A stretch of 64,000 bases of DNA from Luteimonas deserti. GTDB taxonomy: Bacteria; Pseudomonadota; Gammaproteobacteria; Xanthomonadales; Xanthomonadaceae. Shown piece after piece: positions 1 to 10,874 of the stretch. Where the stretch lies: positions 1 to 64,000 of the forward strand of contig NZ_JACCJZ010000020.1 in the NCBI RefSeq assembly GCF_013425765.1, given 5' to 3'. The notes under the pieces were generated by a model. That model made no database searches. It was not told the origin of the DNA and was given only the letters and a program-made list of their open reading frames with translations. The stretch's first letter is position 1; each line of letters starts with the position of its first letter. The position numbers and the translations under genes are program-made.

Positions 1-1
1 C

Positions 2-1192
<1,191 letters not shown>

Positions 1193-1201
1193 GGGCCCGG
1201 C

Positions 1202-1224
1202 GCGAGCGCGCCCGGCGCGCTCGC
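1202..1224 (+). terminator. GC hairpin just after tuf
   Basis: A perfect 10-bp stem (gcgagcgcgc with gcgcgctcgc) with a 3-base loop lies directly after the tuf stop. No T-run follows, so it is at best a weak intrinsic terminator or a 3'-end-protecting structure. A better terminator lies further on at 1583-1614. Confidence 0.4.
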
Positions 1225-1377
1225 CCGCTGGTAGCCGTTCTCCGGAAGAGGGTCCAGCGCCTGTCGGCCGGTGAAGCGGGCCAATGATGGGCGGAGTGTT
1301 GGATTCTCCCGCGTGGCGGGGAAAACGCCGGAACAGCGGACCGCGTTGCGGTCCGTCCGGTCCTCGGGGTGAGGGGC

Positions 1378-1406
1378 TTGCGCCTCCTTCGTCGACCCGC
1401 TATGAT
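1378..1406 (+). promoter_or_regulatory. Sigma-70-like promoter before rpsJ
   Basis: TTGCGC (1378-1383), a 17-base spacer and TATGAT (1401-1406) match the sigma-70 consensus well. Transcription would start near 1413, some 314 bases before rpsJ, so the S10 operon would have a long leader. The match is by eye. Confidence 0.6.
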
Positions 1407-1412
1407 GCAAGA

Positions 1413-1614
1413 CCCTCGCGGACAGGCCATCACCGATGTCCGCGAAATTGCGAAATGAGGTGCAGGATGCCCTCGTCTTCGCCAGACACGGAAATGTCGC
1501 GAGGCTGTGCTCCACCCGTTCCGGAACTGTCCGGAGCATGAAGGGATGGAGCGGATCACCGCGTCTGAATTTCTGATGTCTGGGCGGACCGGGAAGCCGG
1601 TCTGCCTTTTGTTT
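1413..1614 (+). ncRNA. Putative S10 leader or small RNA of about 200 nt
   Basis: The interval between the predicted start point (near 1413) and the terminator ending near 1614 would give a discrete RNA of about 200 nt. In E. coli the S10 operon is controlled by L4-dependent attenuation in its leader, so a leader terminator here would fit that role, but no homology to the E. coli leader is claimed. The other reading is an independent small RNA or simply the distal end of tuf mRNA. Confidence 0.35.
1583..1614 (+). terminator. Strong intrinsic terminator or attenuator
   Basis: A 10-bp stem (ggcggaccgg with ccggtctgcc, one G-U pair) closes on a GAAG tetraloop and is followed by TTTTGTTTT. It lies 112 bases before the rpsJ start, so it either ends tuf transcription or attenuates the S10 operon. 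Confidence 0.75.
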
Positions 1615-1726
1615 TACAGGGAACGGCCCCGGGGCGCGGGTGAATGCCTCGGACAGCTACGAATCAATGGGGTTCTGCGCACCCAGCCGCAGACCCGTCG
1701 CTCTTTTAACGAAGGATATTTCCGTC

Positions 1727-2038
1727 ATGACGGACCAAAAAATCCGGATCCGCCTCAAGGCGTTCGATCATCGCCTGATCGACCGTTCGGCCAGCGAGAT
1801 CGTCGAAACGGCCAAGCGGACCGGTGCGCAGGTGCGCGGCCCGATCCCGCTGCCGACCAAGATCGAGCGTTACACCATCCTGACGTCACCGCACGTCGAC
1901 AAGGATGCGCGTGACCAGTACGAGACCCGCACGCACAAGCGTGTGCTGGATATCGTCGACCCGAACGACAAGACCGTGGATGCGCTGATGAAGCTCGAGC
2001 TCGCAGCCGGCGTCGACGTCCAGATCAAGCTGACCTAA
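1727..2038 (+). CDS. rpsJ: 30S ribosomal protein S10
   Basis: Small-subunit head protein S10, also the NusE partner of NusB in antitermination. The chosen ATG gives [11 protein letters not shown] and the standard 103 residues, and GAAGGA lies 10 bases before it; longer in-frame starts upstream would add non-conserved sequence. It is the first gene of the S10 operon, 11 bases before rplC, and is preceded by the long leader region described separately. Confidence 0.98.
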   Translation: MTDQKIRIRLKAFDHRLIDRSASEIVETAKRTGAQVRGPIPLPTKIERYTILTSPHVDKDARDQYETRTHKRVLDIVDPNDKTVDALMKLELAAGVDVQIKLT

Positions 2039-2049
2039 AGGACCGCACC

Positions 2050-2703
2050 ATGACCGCGAAGATCCATTCGTTGGGCATCGTCGGCCGCAAGGCCGGCATG
2101 AGCCGCGTGTTCACCGAAGACGGCAAGTCCGTGCCGGTGACGTTGATCGAGGCCACCCCGAACCGCATCACCCAGATCAAGACCGTGGACACCGACGGCT
2201 ACAGTGCCGTGCAGGTGACCGCGGGCGTCAAGCGCGCATCGCTGCTCAACAAGCCGCAGACCGGTCACCTCGCCAAGGCGAAGGTCGAAGCCGGACGCGG
2301 TCTGTGGGAGCTGCGCGTCGCCGACGACAAGATCACCGACTTCAGCATCGGCGGCGAGATCAAGGCCGACATCTTCGAAGTGGGCCAGATCGTCGACGTC
2401 CAGGGCGTCACCAAGGGCAAGGGCTTCCAGGGCACGATCAAGCGCTGGAACTTCAAGATGGGCGACGCCACCCACGGCAACTCGCTGTCGCACCGCCAGC
2501 CGGGTTCGCTCGGCCAGCGCCAGACGCCGGGTCGCGTGTTCCCGGGCAAGAAGATGTCCGGCCACATGGGTGCCGAGAACCAGACCACCCAGCGCCTGCA
2601 GATCGTCCAGGTCGACGCCGAGCGCGGCCTGATCGCCGTCAAGGGCGCCGTGCCGGGCGCGCCGGGCGGTGACGTGATCGTGCGTCCGTCGAGCAAGGCA
2701 TAA
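2050..2703 (+). CDS. rplC: 50S ribosomal protein L3
   Basis: Early-assembling large-subunit protein L3; 217 residues, normal for the family. The start [17 protein letters not shown] and the segment [16 protein letters not shown] are typical; the glutamine of that segment is the residue methylated by PrmB in E. coli. It follows rpsJ by 11 bases and precedes rplD by 11 bases, in one transcription unit. Confidence 0.98.
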   Translation: MTAKIHSLGIVGRKAGMSRVFTEDGKSVPVTLIEATPNRITQIKTVDTDGYSAVQVTAGVKRASLLNKPQTGHLAKAKVEAGRGLWELRVADDKITDFSIGGEIKADIFEVGQIVDVQGVTKGKGFQGTIKRWNFKMGDATHGNSLSHRQPGSLGQRQTPGRVFPGKKMSGHMGAENQTTQRLQIVQVDAERGLIAVKGAVPGAPGGDVIVRPSSKA

Positions 2704-2714
2704 GGAGTAGCACG

Positions 2715-3320
2715 ATGGAACTCGCAATCAACAACAGCAGCGCGAAGCTCTCGGTCTCCGACGAGGTCTTCGGCCGCGATTTCAGTGAAAACCTGGTCCA
2801 CCAGGTCGTCGTTGCCTATCGCAACGCCGGTCGCGCCGGTACCAAGGCGCAGAAGACCCGCGCGGAAGTCAACGGCACGACCAAGAAGTCGAAGAAGCAG
2901 AAGGGCGGCGGTGCGCGTCACGGCGCGCTGACGGCGCCGATCTTCGTCGGCGGCGGCGTGACGTTCGCGGCCAAGCCGCGCAGCTTCGAGCAGAAGGTCA
3001 ACCGCAAGATGTACCGCGCGGCGATGTCGGCGATCCTGTCCGAACTCAACCGCCAGGGCCGTCTGCTGGTCGTCGAGTCGTTCGACCTGTCCGAGACCAA
3101 GACCAGCGGCATGGTCGCCAAGCTCAAGGAATTCGATCTGGGCAAGCGCCCGCTGATCGTGACCGAAGAGGCGTCCGAGCACCTGTACCTGTCGGCACGC
3201 AACCTGCCGTACGTCGAGATCCGCGACGTGCAGGGCCTGGATCCGGTCGCGCTGGTCGGCGCCGATACCGTGCTGATCACCACCGATGCGGTGAAGAAGA
3301 TCGAGGAGTGGCTGGCATGA
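2715..3320 (+). CDS. rplD: 50S ribosomal protein L4
   Basis: Large-subunit tunnel protein L4, 201 residues. The basic loop [14 protein letters not shown] and the [17 protein letters not shown] stretch that follows are diagnostic. In E. coli L4 represses its own operon by leader attenuation, which is relevant to the terminator in front of rpsJ. Its TGA overlaps the rplW ATG (ATGA), implying translational coupling. Confidence 0.98.
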   Translation: MELAINNSSAKLSVSDEVFGRDFSENLVHQVVVAYRNAGRAGTKAQKTRAEVNGTTKKSKKQKGGGARHGALTAPIFVGGGVTFAAKPRSFEQKVNRKMYRAAMSAILSELNRQGRLLVVESFDLSETKTSGMVAKLKEFDLGKRPLIVTEEASEHLYLSARNLPYVEIRDVQGLDPVALVGADTVLITTDAVKKIEEWLA

Positions 3321-3616
3321 ACGACGCCAAGCTCTATGAAGTGATCCGTGCGCCGCGCGTGTCCGAAAAGACCGCGCGCCTGCAGGAAGTGTCCAACCAG
3401 TACGCGTTCGAAGTGTCGACGGTCGCGACCAAGGCCGACATCAAGGCCGCGGTCGAGAAGCTGTTCGGCGTGACGGTCGAGGCAGTCAACGTGTTGAACG
3501 TGAAGGGCAAGAGCAAGTCCTTCCGTCAGCGCCAGGGCAGCCGTGGCGACTGGCGCAAGGCGTACGTCAAGCTGGCCGACGGCCAGTCGATCGACGTCAT
3601 GAACGCGAAGGTCTGA
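3317..3616 (+). CDS. rplW: 50S ribosomal protein L23
   Basis: Tunnel-exit protein L23, docking site for trigger factor and SRP. The start was set at the ATG that overlaps the rplD stop (ATGA), giving [19 protein letters not shown] and 99 residues; an upstream GTG would add only three residues. GAGGAG sits about 9 bases before this ATG. rplB follows after 10 bases. Confidence 0.97.
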   Translation: MNDAKLYEVIRAPRVSEKTARLQEVSNQYAFEVSTVATKADIKAAVEKLFGVTVEAVNVLNVKGKSKSFRQRQGSRGDWRKAYVKLADGQSIDVMNAKV

Positions 3617-3626
3617 GGAAGCCCCG

Positions 3627-4454
3627 ATGCCATTGATGAAATTCAAGCCCACGTCTGCCGGCCGCCGTTCCGCGGTCCGCGTCGTGCACCCGCACCTGCA
3701 TAAGGGCGCGCCGCACGCTGCGCTGGTCGAGAAGAAGACCAACACCGGTGGTCGCAACCACCATGGCCGCATCACCACGCGCCATATCGGTGGCGGCCAC
3801 AAGCAGCACTACCGCATCGTCGACTTCAAGCGCGACAAGGAAGGCATTCCGGCGCGCGTGGAGCGGATCGAATACGATCCCAACCGCACCGCGCACATCG
3901 CGCTGCTGTGCTATGTCGACGGCGAGCGCCGCTACATCATCGCGCCGAAGGGCCTCAAGCCCGGCGACCAGGTGATCTCCGGTTCGGACGCGCCGATCAA
4001 GACCGGCAACACCCTTCCGCTGCGCAACATCCCGGTCGGCTCGACCATCCACTGCATCGAGATGAAGCCGGGCAAGGGTGCGCAGATCGCGCGTGCTGCC
4101 GGGGCCGGCGTGCAGCTGGTCTCGCGCGAAGGCGTCTACGCCACCGTCCGTCTGCGTTCGGGCGAAGTGCGTCGCGTGCCGTCCGAGTGCCGCGCCACCA
4201 TCGGCGAGGTCAGCAACGACGAGCACAGCCTCGAGAAGCTGGGCAAAGCCGGTGCCAAGCGCTGGCGCGGCGTCAAGCCGACCGTGCGCGGCGCGGCCAT
4301 GAACCCGGTCGACCATCCGCACGGCGGTGGTGAGGCCAAGGCCGGCCAGGGCAACCCGCACCCGGTCACCCCGTGGGGTGTCCCGACCAAGGGCTACAAG
4401 ACCCGCCATAACAAGCGGACGCAGCAGTTCATCGTGCGCGATCGCAGGAGCTGA
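3627..4454 (+). CDS. rplB: 50S ribosomal protein L2
   Basis: Core large-subunit protein L2 near the peptidyl-transferase centre, 275 residues. The conserved C-terminal block [15 protein letters not shown], with its invariant histidine, and the basic [12 protein letters not shown] end are present. It lies between rplW and rpsS with short spacers, as in the standard S10 order. Confidence 0.98.
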   Translation: MPLMKFKPTSAGRRSAVRVVHPHLHKGAPHAALVEKKTNTGGRNHHGRITTRHIGGGHKQHYRIVDFKRDKEGIPARVERIEYDPNRTAHIALLCYVDGERRYIIAPKGLKPGDQVISGSDAPIKTGNTLPLRNIPVGSTIHCIEMKPGKGAQIARAAGAGVQLVSREGVYATVRLRSGEVRRVPSECRATIGEVSNDEHSLEKLGKAGAKRWRGVKPTVRGAAMNPVDHPHGGGEAKAGQGNPHPVTPWGVPTKGYKTRHNKRTQQFIVRDRRS

Positions 4455-4460
4455 TAGACC

Positions 4461-4733
4461 ATGGCACGTTCACTCAAGAAGGGTCCGTTCGTCGACCACC
4501 ACCTCGTCAAGAAGGTGGAAGCCGCGGGCACCAACACCAAGAAGCCGATCAAGACCTGGTCGCGTCGTTCGATGGTCCTGCCGGAGATGGTCGGTTTCAC
4601 CATCGCCATCCACAACGGCAAGAACCACGTTCCGGTGCTGGTCAACGAGAACATGGTGGGCCACAAGCTCGGCGAATTCGCGCTGACCCGGACCTTCAAG
4701 GGTCATGGCGGCGACAAGAAGTCGGGCAGGTAA
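4461..4733 (+). CDS. rpsS: 30S ribosomal protein S19
   Basis: Small-subunit head protein S19, 90 residues, starting [15 protein letters not shown] as usual and ending in the basic [11 protein letters not shown]. It lies 6 bases after rplB and 10 bases before rplV. Confidence 0.98.
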   Translation: MARSLKKGPFVDHHLVKKVEAAGTNTKKPIKTWSRRSMVLPEMVGFTIAIHNGKNHVPVLVNENMVGHKLGEFALTRTFKGHGGDKKSGR

Positions 4734-4743
4734 GGAGCGCACA

Positions 4744-5136
4744 ATGGACAAGGCAACGAAAGCCCGCCTCGAAGAGCAGAAGCGCGCTCGCACCGAGGTC
4801 AACAAGCGCACCGCGATTCTGCGGACCGCGCGCATCTCCCCGCAGAAGGCTCGCCTGGTCGCCGACCAGGTCCGCGGTCTGCCGGTGGAGCGCGCCGTCG
4901 GCCTGCTGTCGTTCTCGGACAAGAAGGCCGCTCACATGATCAAGAAGGTCGTGGAGTCCGCCATCGCCAACGCCGAGAACAATGCCGGCGCGGATGTCGA
5001 CGAACTCAAGATCGCCAGCATCACGGTCGACGAAGGTCCGACGCTGAAGCGTTTCATGGCGCGTGCGAAGGGACGCGGTACCCGCATCCTCAAGCGCACC
5101 AGCCACATCACCGTCGTCGTGGGAGAGGGCAAGTAA
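4744..5136 (+). CDS. rplV: 50S ribosomal protein L22
   Basis: Tunnel-lining protein L22. The ATG preceded by AAGGAG gives [15 protein letters not shown] and 130 residues. That is about 20 more than E. coli L22: the conserved core begins at [19 protein letters not shown], so the N-terminus carries a basic and acidic extension. The beta-hairpin that enters the exit tunnel ([20 protein letters not shown]) is intact. An upstream in-frame start would lie inside rpsS and is not needed. Confidence 0.96.
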   Translation: MDKATKARLEEQKRARTEVNKRTAILRTARISPQKARLVADQVRGLPVERAVGLLSFSDKKAAHMIKKVVESAIANAENNAGADVDELKIASITVDEGPTLKRFMARAKGRGTRILKRTSHITVVVGEGK

Positions 5137-5137
5137 T

Positions 5138-5875
5138 ATGGGTCACAAAGTTCATCCCACCGGCATCCGCCTTGGTATCTCCAAGGACTGGAACTCCAAG
5201 TGGTACGCCGGCAAGAAGGAATACGCCGAGTACCTCGCCGCCGACCTGAAGGTGCGCGTGATGCTGCGCAAGCGTCTCGCCCAGGCCGGCATCAGCAAGA
5301 TCCTGATCGAGCGTCCGGCCAAGACCGCGCGCGTGACGATCCACACCGCCCGTCCGGGCGTGGTGATCGGCAAGCGTGGTGAGGACATCGAGAAGCTGCG
5401 CAAGGACGTCAGCGCGATGATGGGCGTTCCGGCGCACATCAACGTGACCGAGGTCCGCAAGCCCGAGCTCGACGCGCAGCTGGTGGCCGAGTCGATCGCG
5501 CAGCAGCTCGAGCGCCGCATCATGTTCCGTCGCGCGATGAAGCGCGCCGTGGGCAATGCGATGCGCCTGGGCGCGCTGGGCATCAAGGTCAACGTCGCCG
5601 GCCGCCTCAACGGCGCCGAGATCGCGCGTTCGGAGTGGTACCGCGAAGGTCGCGTGCCGCTGCACACGCTGCGCGCCGACGTCGACTACGGCTTCGCCGA
5701 GGCCAAGACGACCTACGGGATCATCGGCATCAAGACCTGGATCTACAAGGGTGAAATCTTCGATTTCAGCCAGGTGGGCCAGGAGAAGCAGGACGACACG
5801 CCGCGCAGCGACCGTGGTGATCGCGGTGACCGCGACCGTCGTGGTCCGCGTCGTGAGCGCGAGGCGAGGGACTAA
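5138..5875 (+). CDS. rpsC: 30S ribosomal protein S3
   Basis: Small-subunit protein at the mRNA entry site; 245 residues with an N-terminal KH domain ([17 protein letters not shown]). The start [13 protein letters not shown] is one base after the rplV stop. The last 25 or so residues form an Arg/Asp-rich tail ([19 protein letters not shown]) beyond the E. coli length. An in-frame start 75 bases upstream, inside rplV, was rejected because it adds non-conserved sequence. Confidence 0.98.
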   Translation: MGHKVHPTGIRLGISKDWNSKWYAGKKEYAEYLAADLKVRVMLRKRLAQAGISKILIERPAKTARVTIHTARPGVVIGKRGEDIEKLRKDVSAMMGVPAHINVTEVRKPELDAQLVAESIAQQLERRIMFRRAMKRAVGNAMRLGALGIKVNVAGRLNGAEIARSEWYREGRVPLHTLRADVDYGFAEAKTTYGIIGIKTWIYKGEIFDFSQVGQEKQDDTPRSDRGDRGDRDRRGPRREREARD

Positions 5876-5877
5876 TC

Positions 5878-6291
5878 ATGTTGCAACCCAAGCGAACCAA
5901 ATACCGCAAGATGCACAAGGGCCGGAATGAAGGCCTGGCGTGGAGCGGCAATGCCGTCAGCTTCGGCGAGTTCGGCCTGAAGGCCACCGCGACCGGTCAG
6001 CTGACCGCGCGCCAGATCGAAGCCGGTCGCCGCACCATCAGCCGTCACGTCAAGCGCGGCGGCAAGATGTGGATCCGCGTGTTCCCGGACAAGCCGATCA
6101 CCAAGAAGCCGATCGAAGTCCGAATGGGCTCGGGCAAGGGCGGCGTGGAGTACTGGGTCGCGCAGATCCAGCCCGGCCGCATGATCTTCGAGATCGAGGG
6201 CGTCGAGGAGTCGGTGGCACGCGAAGCGTTCCGCCTGGCGGCCGCGAAGCTGTCGGTCACCACCCAATTCGTGACCCGGACGGTGCGCTGA
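5878..6291 (+). CDS. rplP: 50S ribosomal protein L16
   Basis: Large-subunit protein near the A-site tRNA elbow, 137 residues, opening [17 protein letters not shown] as usual. Its TGA shares one base with the rpmC ATG (TGATG), a coupled arrangement common in this operon. Confidence 0.98.
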   Translation: MLQPKRTKYRKMHKGRNEGLAWSGNAVSFGEFGLKATATGQLTARQIEAGRRTISRHVKRGGKMWIRVFPDKPITKKPIEVRMGSGKGGVEYWVAQIQPGRMIFEIEGVEESVAREAFRLAAAKLSVTTQFVTRTVR

Positions 6292-6479
6292 TGGCTACGA
6301 CCAAGGAACTCCGCGAGAAGTCGGCCGAGGATTTGCAATCGCACCTCCTCGAGCTGCACAAGGAGCGTTTCTCGCTCCGCATGCAGAAGGCCACCGGCCA
6401 GCTGACCAAGACGCATGAAGCCCGTCGGGTGCGCCGCGAGATCGCGCGCGTGAACACCCTGATCGGTCAGAAGAAGTAA
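6291..6479 (+). CDS. rpmC: 50S ribosomal protein L29
   Basis: Small tunnel-exit protein L29, 62 residues: [20 protein letters not shown] and the helical [18 protein letters not shown] end match the family. The ATG overlapping the rplP stop was chosen; a longer open frame upstream only shadows rplP. Confidence 0.96.
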   Translation: MATTKELREKSAEDLQSHLLELHKERFSLRMQKATGQLTKTHEARRVRREIARVNTLIGQKK

Positions 6480-6488
6480 GGACCCGCC

Positions 6489-6749
6489 ATGAATACTGAG
6501 AAGAAGCAGCGCACGGTGCAGGGCCGGGTGGTCAGCAACAAGATGGACAAGACCGTCACGGTGCTGGTCGAGCGTCAGGTCAAGCACGCGTTGTACGGCA
6601 AGTACATCAAGCGTTCGACCAAGCTCCACGCGCACGATGCCGACAACGCCTGCCAGGAAGGTGATCTGGTGAAGGTGGTCGAGATCGCGCCGATGTCCAA
6701 GACCAAGAACTGGCGCGTGGCGGAAATCGTCGCGCGCGCCGCCGAATAA
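6489..6749 (+). CDS. rpsQ: 30S ribosomal protein S17
   Basis: Primary 16S rRNA-binding protein S17, 86 residues. [19 protein letters not shown] and the [15 protein letters not shown] segment are diagnostic. It lies 9 bases after rpmC and closes the S10 operon as classically defined, with rplN 15 bases on. Confidence 0.97.
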   Translation: MNTEKKQRTVQGRVVSNKMDKTVTVLVERQVKHALYGKYIKRSTKLHAHDADNACQEGDLVKVVEIAPMSKTKNWRVAEIVARAAE

Positions 6750-6764
6750 CGAGGAGGGCATACC

Positions 6765-7133
6765 ATGATCCAGATGCAGAGCCACCTCGATGTGGCGGAC
6801 AACAGCGGTGCCAAGGAAGTGATGTGCATCAAGGTGCTCGGTGGCTCCAAGCGCCGTTACGCCGCGATCGGCGACATCATCAAGGTGTCGATCAAGGAAG
6901 CGATTCCGCGTGGCAAGGTCAAGAAGGGCGAGGTCTATGACGCCGTCGTGGTGCGCACCCGCAAGGGTGTCCGCCGTCCCGACGGTTCGCTGATCCGCTT
7001 CGACGGCAATGCCGCCGTGTTGCTCAACAACAAGCAGGAGCCGATCGGCACCCGCATCTTCGGGCCCGTGACCCGTGAACTGCGTTCCGAGAAGTTCATG
7101 AAGATCGTCTCGCTCGCGCCCGAAGTGCTCTGA
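6765..7133 (+). CDS. rplN: 50S ribosomal protein L14
   Basis: Inter-subunit-face protein L14, 122 residues, starting [28 protein letters not shown] precedes the ATG. In E. coli this is the first gene of the spc operon; here only 15 bases separate it from rpsQ, so read-through from S10 is likely. Confidence 0.98.
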   Translation: MIQMQSHLDVADNSGAKEVMCIKVLGGSKRRYAAIGDIIKVSIKEAIPRGKVKKGEVYDAVVVRTRKGVRRPDGSLIRFDGNAAVLLNNKQEPIGTRIFGPVTRELRSEKFMKIVSLAPEVL

Positions 7134-7147
7134 GCGGAGGACACAAC

Positions 7148-7465
7148 ATGGCCAATCGAATCAAGAAGGGTGATCACGTCGTCGTGATCGCCGGCAAGGA
7201 CAAGGGCAAGCGCGGCGACGTGGTGCGCGTCATCGGCGACAAGGTCGTCGTGGCGAACATCAACCTCGTCAAGCGCCACACCAAGCCCAACCCGCAGGCG
7301 GGTCAGGCAGGCGGCGTGATCGAGCGCGAAGCGCCGATCCACGCTTCGAACGTGATGCCGTTCAACCCTGCCACCGGCAAGGGCGAGCGCATCGGAACCA
7401 AGAAGCTCGAGGATGGACGCACGCTGCGCGTGTTCCGCTCGAGCGGTGAGGCGCTCGACGCCTGA
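7148..7465 (+). CDS. rplX: 50S ribosomal protein L24
   Basis: Assembly-initiator protein L24, 105 residues, with the KOW motif region ([19 protein letters not shown]) at residues 7-25. CGGAGGA precedes the ATG by a normal distance. Confidence 0.97.
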   Translation: MANRIKKGDHVVVIAGKDKGKRGDVVRVIGDKVVVANINLVKRHTKPNPQAGQAGGVIEREAPIHASNVMPFNPATGKGERIGTKKLEDGRTLRVFRSSGEALDA

Positions 7466-7476
7466 GGAATGCAGAA

Positions 7477-8019
7477 ATGACTACCCGTCTGGAACAGTTC
7501 TACCGTGATGAAGTGGTGCCGAAGCTGATGAAGCAGTTCGGTTACGACAACGTCATGCAGGTCCCGCGCCTGACCAAGATCACGCTCAACATGGGCGTGG
7601 GCGAGGCGGCCGCGAACAAGAAGGTGCTCGAGAACGCCACGGCGGACATGGCCAGGATCAGCGGCCAGAAGCCGCTGGTGACCAAGTCGCGCGTGTCGGT
7701 GGCCTCGTTCAAGATCCGCGACGGCTGGCCGATCGGCTGCAAGGTCACCCTGCGTCGCAACGGCATGTACGAGTTCTTCGATCGCCTGATCAACGTCTCG
7801 CTGCCGCGCGTCCGCGACTTCCGCGGCGTCTCGGCCCGTTCGTTCGACGGTCGCGGCAACTTCAACATGGGCGTGAAGGAACAGATCATCTTCCCGGAAA
7901 TCGACTTCGACCAGGTCGACGCGATCCGCGGCATGGATATCGCCATCACCACGACCGCGCGCACCAACGAAGAAGCCAAGGCGTTGCTGGAAGCGTTCCG
8001 CTTCCCGTTCCGCAACTGA
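7477..8019 (+). CDS. rplE: 50S ribosomal protein L5
   Basis: 5S rRNA-binding protein L5, 180 residues; [18 protein letters not shown] and the [17 protein letters not shown] segment are conserved. It is followed by an unusual 108-base gap holding a palindromic repeat before rpsN. Confidence 0.98.
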   Translation: MTTRLEQFYRDEVVPKLMKQFGYDNVMQVPRLTKITLNMGVGEAAANKKVLENATADMARISGQKPLVTKSRVSVASFKIRDGWPIGCKVTLRRNGMYEFFDRLINVSLPRVRDFRGVSARSFDGRGNFNMGVKEQIIFPEIDFDQVDAIRGMDIAITTTARTNEEAKALLEAFRFPFRN

Positions 8020-8032
8020 CCAGTGTCGATTT

Positions 8033-8108
8033 GTGATGCGTGATTGGTGATCCGCGCGCGGCCACGAGCCGGCGCGGACCGCTCTCCCGATCACGAATCA
8101 CGATTCAC
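8033..8108. repeat. Imperfect inverted repeat between rplE and rpsN
   Basis: Left arm gtgatgcgtgattggtgatc (8033-8052) matches the reverse complement of the right arm gatcacgaatcacgattcac (8089-8108) at 17 of 20 positions, and the inner sequence can pair further (ccgcgc with gcgcgg). GTGATT-type units recur within the arms. It looks like a short dispersed intergenic repeat; no second copy was found in this window by eye. Confidence 0.6.
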
Positions 8109-8127
8109 GACCTACGAGGATTTACAC

Positions 8128-8433
8128 ATGGCAAAGACGTCCATGATCAACCGCGAGGCCAAGCGCGCGAAGCTGGCCAAGCAGCACGCCGAGAAGCGCG
8201 CGACGCTGAAGAAGATCATCAGCAGCGATGCGTCCAGCTACGAAGAGAAGGCCGAGGCCGTGGTCAAGCTGCAGAAGCTTCCGCGCGATTCGTCGCCGGC
8301 CCGCCAGGTGAACCGGTGCGCGATGACCGGCCGCCCGCGCGGTGTGTACAGCAAGTTCGGCCTCGGCCGCAACAAGCTGCGCGAAGCGACCATGCGCGGC
8401 GACGTGCCGGGCCTGCGCAAGGCCAGCTGGTAA
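8128..8433 (+). CDS. rpsN: 30S ribosomal protein S14 (zinc-independent form)
   Basis: Head protein S14, 101 residues. The length, and the presence of a single cysteine (in [11 protein letters not shown]) instead of two CxxC pairs, show the long zinc-free type. The ATG with ACGAGGA upstream gives [17 protein letters not shown]; a GTG start further upstream would run through the palindromic repeat and was rejected. Confidence 0.97.
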   Translation: MAKTSMINREAKRAKLAKQHAEKRATLKKIISSDASSYEEKAEAVVKLQKLPRDSSPARQVNRCAMTGRPRGVYSKFGLGRNKLREATMRGDVPGLRKASW

Positions 8434-8576
8434 GACCGGCGGGCGGATGCGGGTCTGGCGCTCCGGCGCCGGACCTGTACAATACCGCCCCTCGCGCTGT
8501 ACCTCCGTCCGCACGGGCGGGACACAACTAGAAATTCGCGAAAGCGGATATCGGTGCACTCAGAAGGTAAGCATTT

Positions 8577-8972
8577 ATGAGCATGACTGATCCCATCGCC
8601 GACATGCTGGTCCGCATTCGCAATGCGGCCGCTGTGGGCAAGCAGACGGTGAAAATGCCGTCGTCCAAGATCAAGGTCGCGATCGCCAACGTCCTCAAGG
8701 ACGAAGGTTACATCGGCGACCTGCGCGTGACCGAGAATGGCGCCAAGGCCGAACTCGAGCTCGTGCTGAAGTACTACGAAGGCCGTCCGGTGATCGAGCG
8801 CCTGCAGCGCTTCTCGCGCTCGGGCCTGCGCCAGTACCGCGGCAAGGACGCGCTGCCGAAGGTCCTCAATGGCCTGGGCATCGCCATCATCTCCACGTCG
8901 AAGGGCATCATGACCGACGCGCAGGCGCGCCAGCAGGGCGTCGGCGGTGAAGTCCTGTGCTTCGTGGCCTAA
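8577..8972 (+). CDS. rpsH: 30S ribosomal protein S8
   Basis: Central 16S rRNA-binding protein S8, 131 residues, opening [17 protein letters not shown]; in E. coli it is the translational repressor of the spc operon. AGAAGG lies before the ATG. A 143-base gap separates it from rpsN and contains TACAAT at 8475-8480, a possible weak -10 site. Confidence 0.97.
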   Translation: MSMTDPIADMLVRIRNAAAVGKQTVKMPSSKIKVAIANVLKDEGYIGDLRVTENGAKAELELVLKYYEGRPVIERLQRFSRSGLRQYRGKDALPKVLNGLGIAIISTSKGIMTDAQARQQGVGGEVLCFVA

Positions 8973-8987
8973 GGGAGTAAGCGCACA

Positions 8988-9515
8988 ATGTCCCGAGTCG
9001 CCAAGAAGCCGATCGCTCTCCCGAAGGGCGTCGAACTCAACATCCAGCCCGAGCTGGTCAGCGTGAAGGGCCCGAAGGGGACCCTGACGCTCGCCAAGCC
9101 GTCGGCCATCGAAGTCACCGTCGACGGCGACACCGCCGTACTGTCGGCCAACGACCCGTCGCAGATCGCCCTCACCGGCACGCTGCGCGCGATCGTCGCC
9201 AACATGATCCACGGCGTGTCGCAGGGCTTCGAGCGCAAGCTCGAGCTCGTGGGCGTCGGCTACCGTGCCGCCTTGCAGGGCAAGGACCTGAACCTCTCGC
9301 TGGGGTTCTCGCATCCGGTCGTGTTCCAGGCGCCGGAGGGCATCACGATCACCACCCCGACCCAGACCGAGGTCGTGGTCGCCGGCGCCGACAAGCAGCT
9401 GGTGGGCCAGGTCGCGGCGAAGATCCGCGGCTTCCGTCCGCCGGAGCCGTACAAGGGCAAGGGCGTGAAGTACTCCGACGAAACCATCATTCGCAAGGAA
9501 GCCAAGAAGGCCTAA
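8988..9515 (+). CDS. rplF: 50S ribosomal protein L6
   Basis: Large-subunit protein L6, 175 residues with the duplicated alpha/beta fold; the C-terminal [16 protein letters not shown] is diagnostic. AGGGAG precedes the start. A 100-base spacer before rplR is longer than usual for this operon. Confidence 0.98.
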   Translation: MSRVAKKPIALPKGVELNIQPELVSVKGPKGTLTLAKPSAIEVTVDGDTAVLSANDPSQIALTGTLRAIVANMIHGVSQGFERKLELVGVGYRAALQGKDLNLSLGFSHPVVFQAPEGITITTPTQTEVVVAGADKQLVGQVAAKIRGFRPPEPYKGKGVKYSDETIIRKEAKKA

Positions 9516-9615
9516 GCGTACGCGGGTCGTTCCGCAGGTCGCCGGTCCGCCAGGGCCGTGCGATCCGCCGCGGAGATACCGGTACTCTCCTTCAGCTTTC
9601 ACGAGGTCATTGACA

Positions 9616-9972
9616 ATGAGCATCAAGAACACCGCCCGCCTGCGCCGCGCCAAGTCGACCCGCTCGCACATCCGAGTGCTCGGCGTGCCGCGCCTGTCGG
9701 TGCTGCGCACCGGCCAGCACATCTACGCGCAGCTGTTCAACGCGGACGGCTCCAAGGTGCTGGCTGCGGCCAACACCACCCAGGCCGACGTCAAGACCGG
9801 CCTGAAGAACGGCAAGAACGCCGACGCGGCCACGGCCGTCGGCCGCGCGATCGCCGAGAAGGCCAAGGCTGCGGGCATCGAGAAGGTCGCGTTCGACCGT
9901 TCGGGCTACCGCTATCACGGCCGTATCAAGGCGCTCGCCGACGCCGCCCGCGAGGGTGGCCTGCAGTTCTGA
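9616..9972 (+). CDS. rplR: 50S ribosomal protein L18
   Basis: 5S rRNA-binding protein L18, 118 residues. The ATG 9 bases after ACGAGG gives [20 protein letters not shown]; a TTG two codons earlier is possible but adds nothing conserved. The C-terminus [20 protein letters not shown] is typical. Confidence 0.96.
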   Translation: MSIKNTARLRRAKSTRSHIRVLGVPRLSVLRTGQHIYAQLFNADGSKVLAAANTTQADVKTGLKNGKNADAATAVGRAIAEKAKAAGIEKVAFDRSGYRYHGRIKALADAAREGGLQF

Positions 9973-10139
9973 TCCAGACGTCGTCGATGCGTGGGCCCGT
10001 GCCCCGCGTCGCCTGACCCGCCGGCACGGGACGTGCCGGACGCCCGCGGCCTTGTGTGCCGCGCCCGCGTTCCACCGATCCACATCCCAACTCCAAGCGG
10101 CACGAGCCGTACATCTCTCATCTCCTACAGGCATCCACG

Positions 10140-10679
10140 ATGGCAAACGAAAGGGAAAACCGCGGGCGCGACCGCAATCGCGACCGCGAGGAACTCGATG
10201 ACGGCATGATCGAGAAGCTGATCACGGTCAACCGGGTCAGCAAGACCGTCAAGGGCGGTCGCCAGTTCACGTTCACCGCGCTGACGGTCGTCGGCGACGG
10301 CAACGGCAAGGTCGGTTTCGGCTACGGCAAGGCACGCGAAGTGCCGGTCGCCATCCAGAAGTCGATGGAGCAGGCCCGCAAGAACCAGAAGGCCGTCGAT
10401 CTCAACGGCAGCACGCTGTGGCACACGGTCAAGTCGCGCCACGGTGCGGCGAGCGTGTTCATGCAGCCGGCGTCCGAAGGTACCGGCGTGATCGCTGGTG
10501 GCGCGATGCGCGCCGTCCTCGAAGCCGTCGGCGTCAAGGACGTGCTGGCCAAGGCAGTGGGTTCGCGCAATCCGATCAACCTCGTGCGCGCCACGATCCG
10601 CGGCCTGAGCGAGATGCATTCGCCGGCGCAGATCGCGGCCAAGCGCGGCAAGAAGGTGGAGGATCTGATCCATGGCTAA
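10140..10679 (+). CDS. rpsE: 30S ribosomal protein S5
   Basis: Decoding-fidelity protein at the mRNA entry site, 179 residues. The chosen ATG gives an N-terminus rich in Arg, Asp and Glu ([14 protein letters not shown]) before the conserved [18 protein letters not shown] double-stranded-RNA-binding domain. The 167-base gap before it holds a 7-bp hairpin (ccggcac with gtgccgg, 10021-10039) but no gene. It overlaps rpmD by 8 bases. Confidence 0.97.
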   Translation: MANERENRGRDRNRDREELDDGMIEKLITVNRVSKTVKGGRQFTFTALTVVGDGNGKVGFGYGKAREVPVAIQKSMEQARKNQKAVDLNGSTLWHTVKSRHGAASVFMQPASEGTGVIAGGAMRAVLEAVGVKDVLAKAVGSRNPINLVRATIRGLSEMHSPAQIAAKRGKKVEDLIHG

Positions 10680-10869
10680 GAACGAAGCCGCCAGCGGCAC
10701 CGTCAAGGTGCGCCTGGTCAAGGGTCTGCGCGGGTCGCAGGCCAAGCACCGCCTGTCGGTGAAGGCCCTGGGCCTGAACAAGCTCAACGACGTGCGCGAA
10801 CTGAAGGACAGCCCCCAGGTCCGTGGCCTGATCAACAAGGTCCATTACCTGGTCCGGGTCGAGGAGTAA
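10672..10869 (+). CDS. rpmD: 50S ribosomal protein L30
   Basis: Small large-subunit protein L30, 65 residues; [20 protein letters not shown] followed by [20 protein letters not shown] is typical. Its start lies inside the end of rpsE (8-base overlap) and rplO follows after 5 bases, so translation is probably coupled. Confidence 0.96.
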   Translation: MAKNEAASGTVKVRLVKGLRGSQAKHRLSVKALGLNKLNDVRELKDSPQVRGLINKVHYLVRVEE

Positions 10870-10874
10870 TCCAG

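Larger units (their letters stand above)
1193..1726. other. Long tuf-rpsJ intergenic region, no gene
   Basis: This 534-base gap has no convincing coding sequence; the short open frames in it look like noise. It holds the post-tuf hairpin, a second perfect stem (cggaccgc with gcggtccg, 1337-1355), a good sigma-70-type promoter at 1378-1406 and a strong terminator at 1583-1614. The gap therefore looks like the control region of the S10 operon. Confidence 0.7.
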
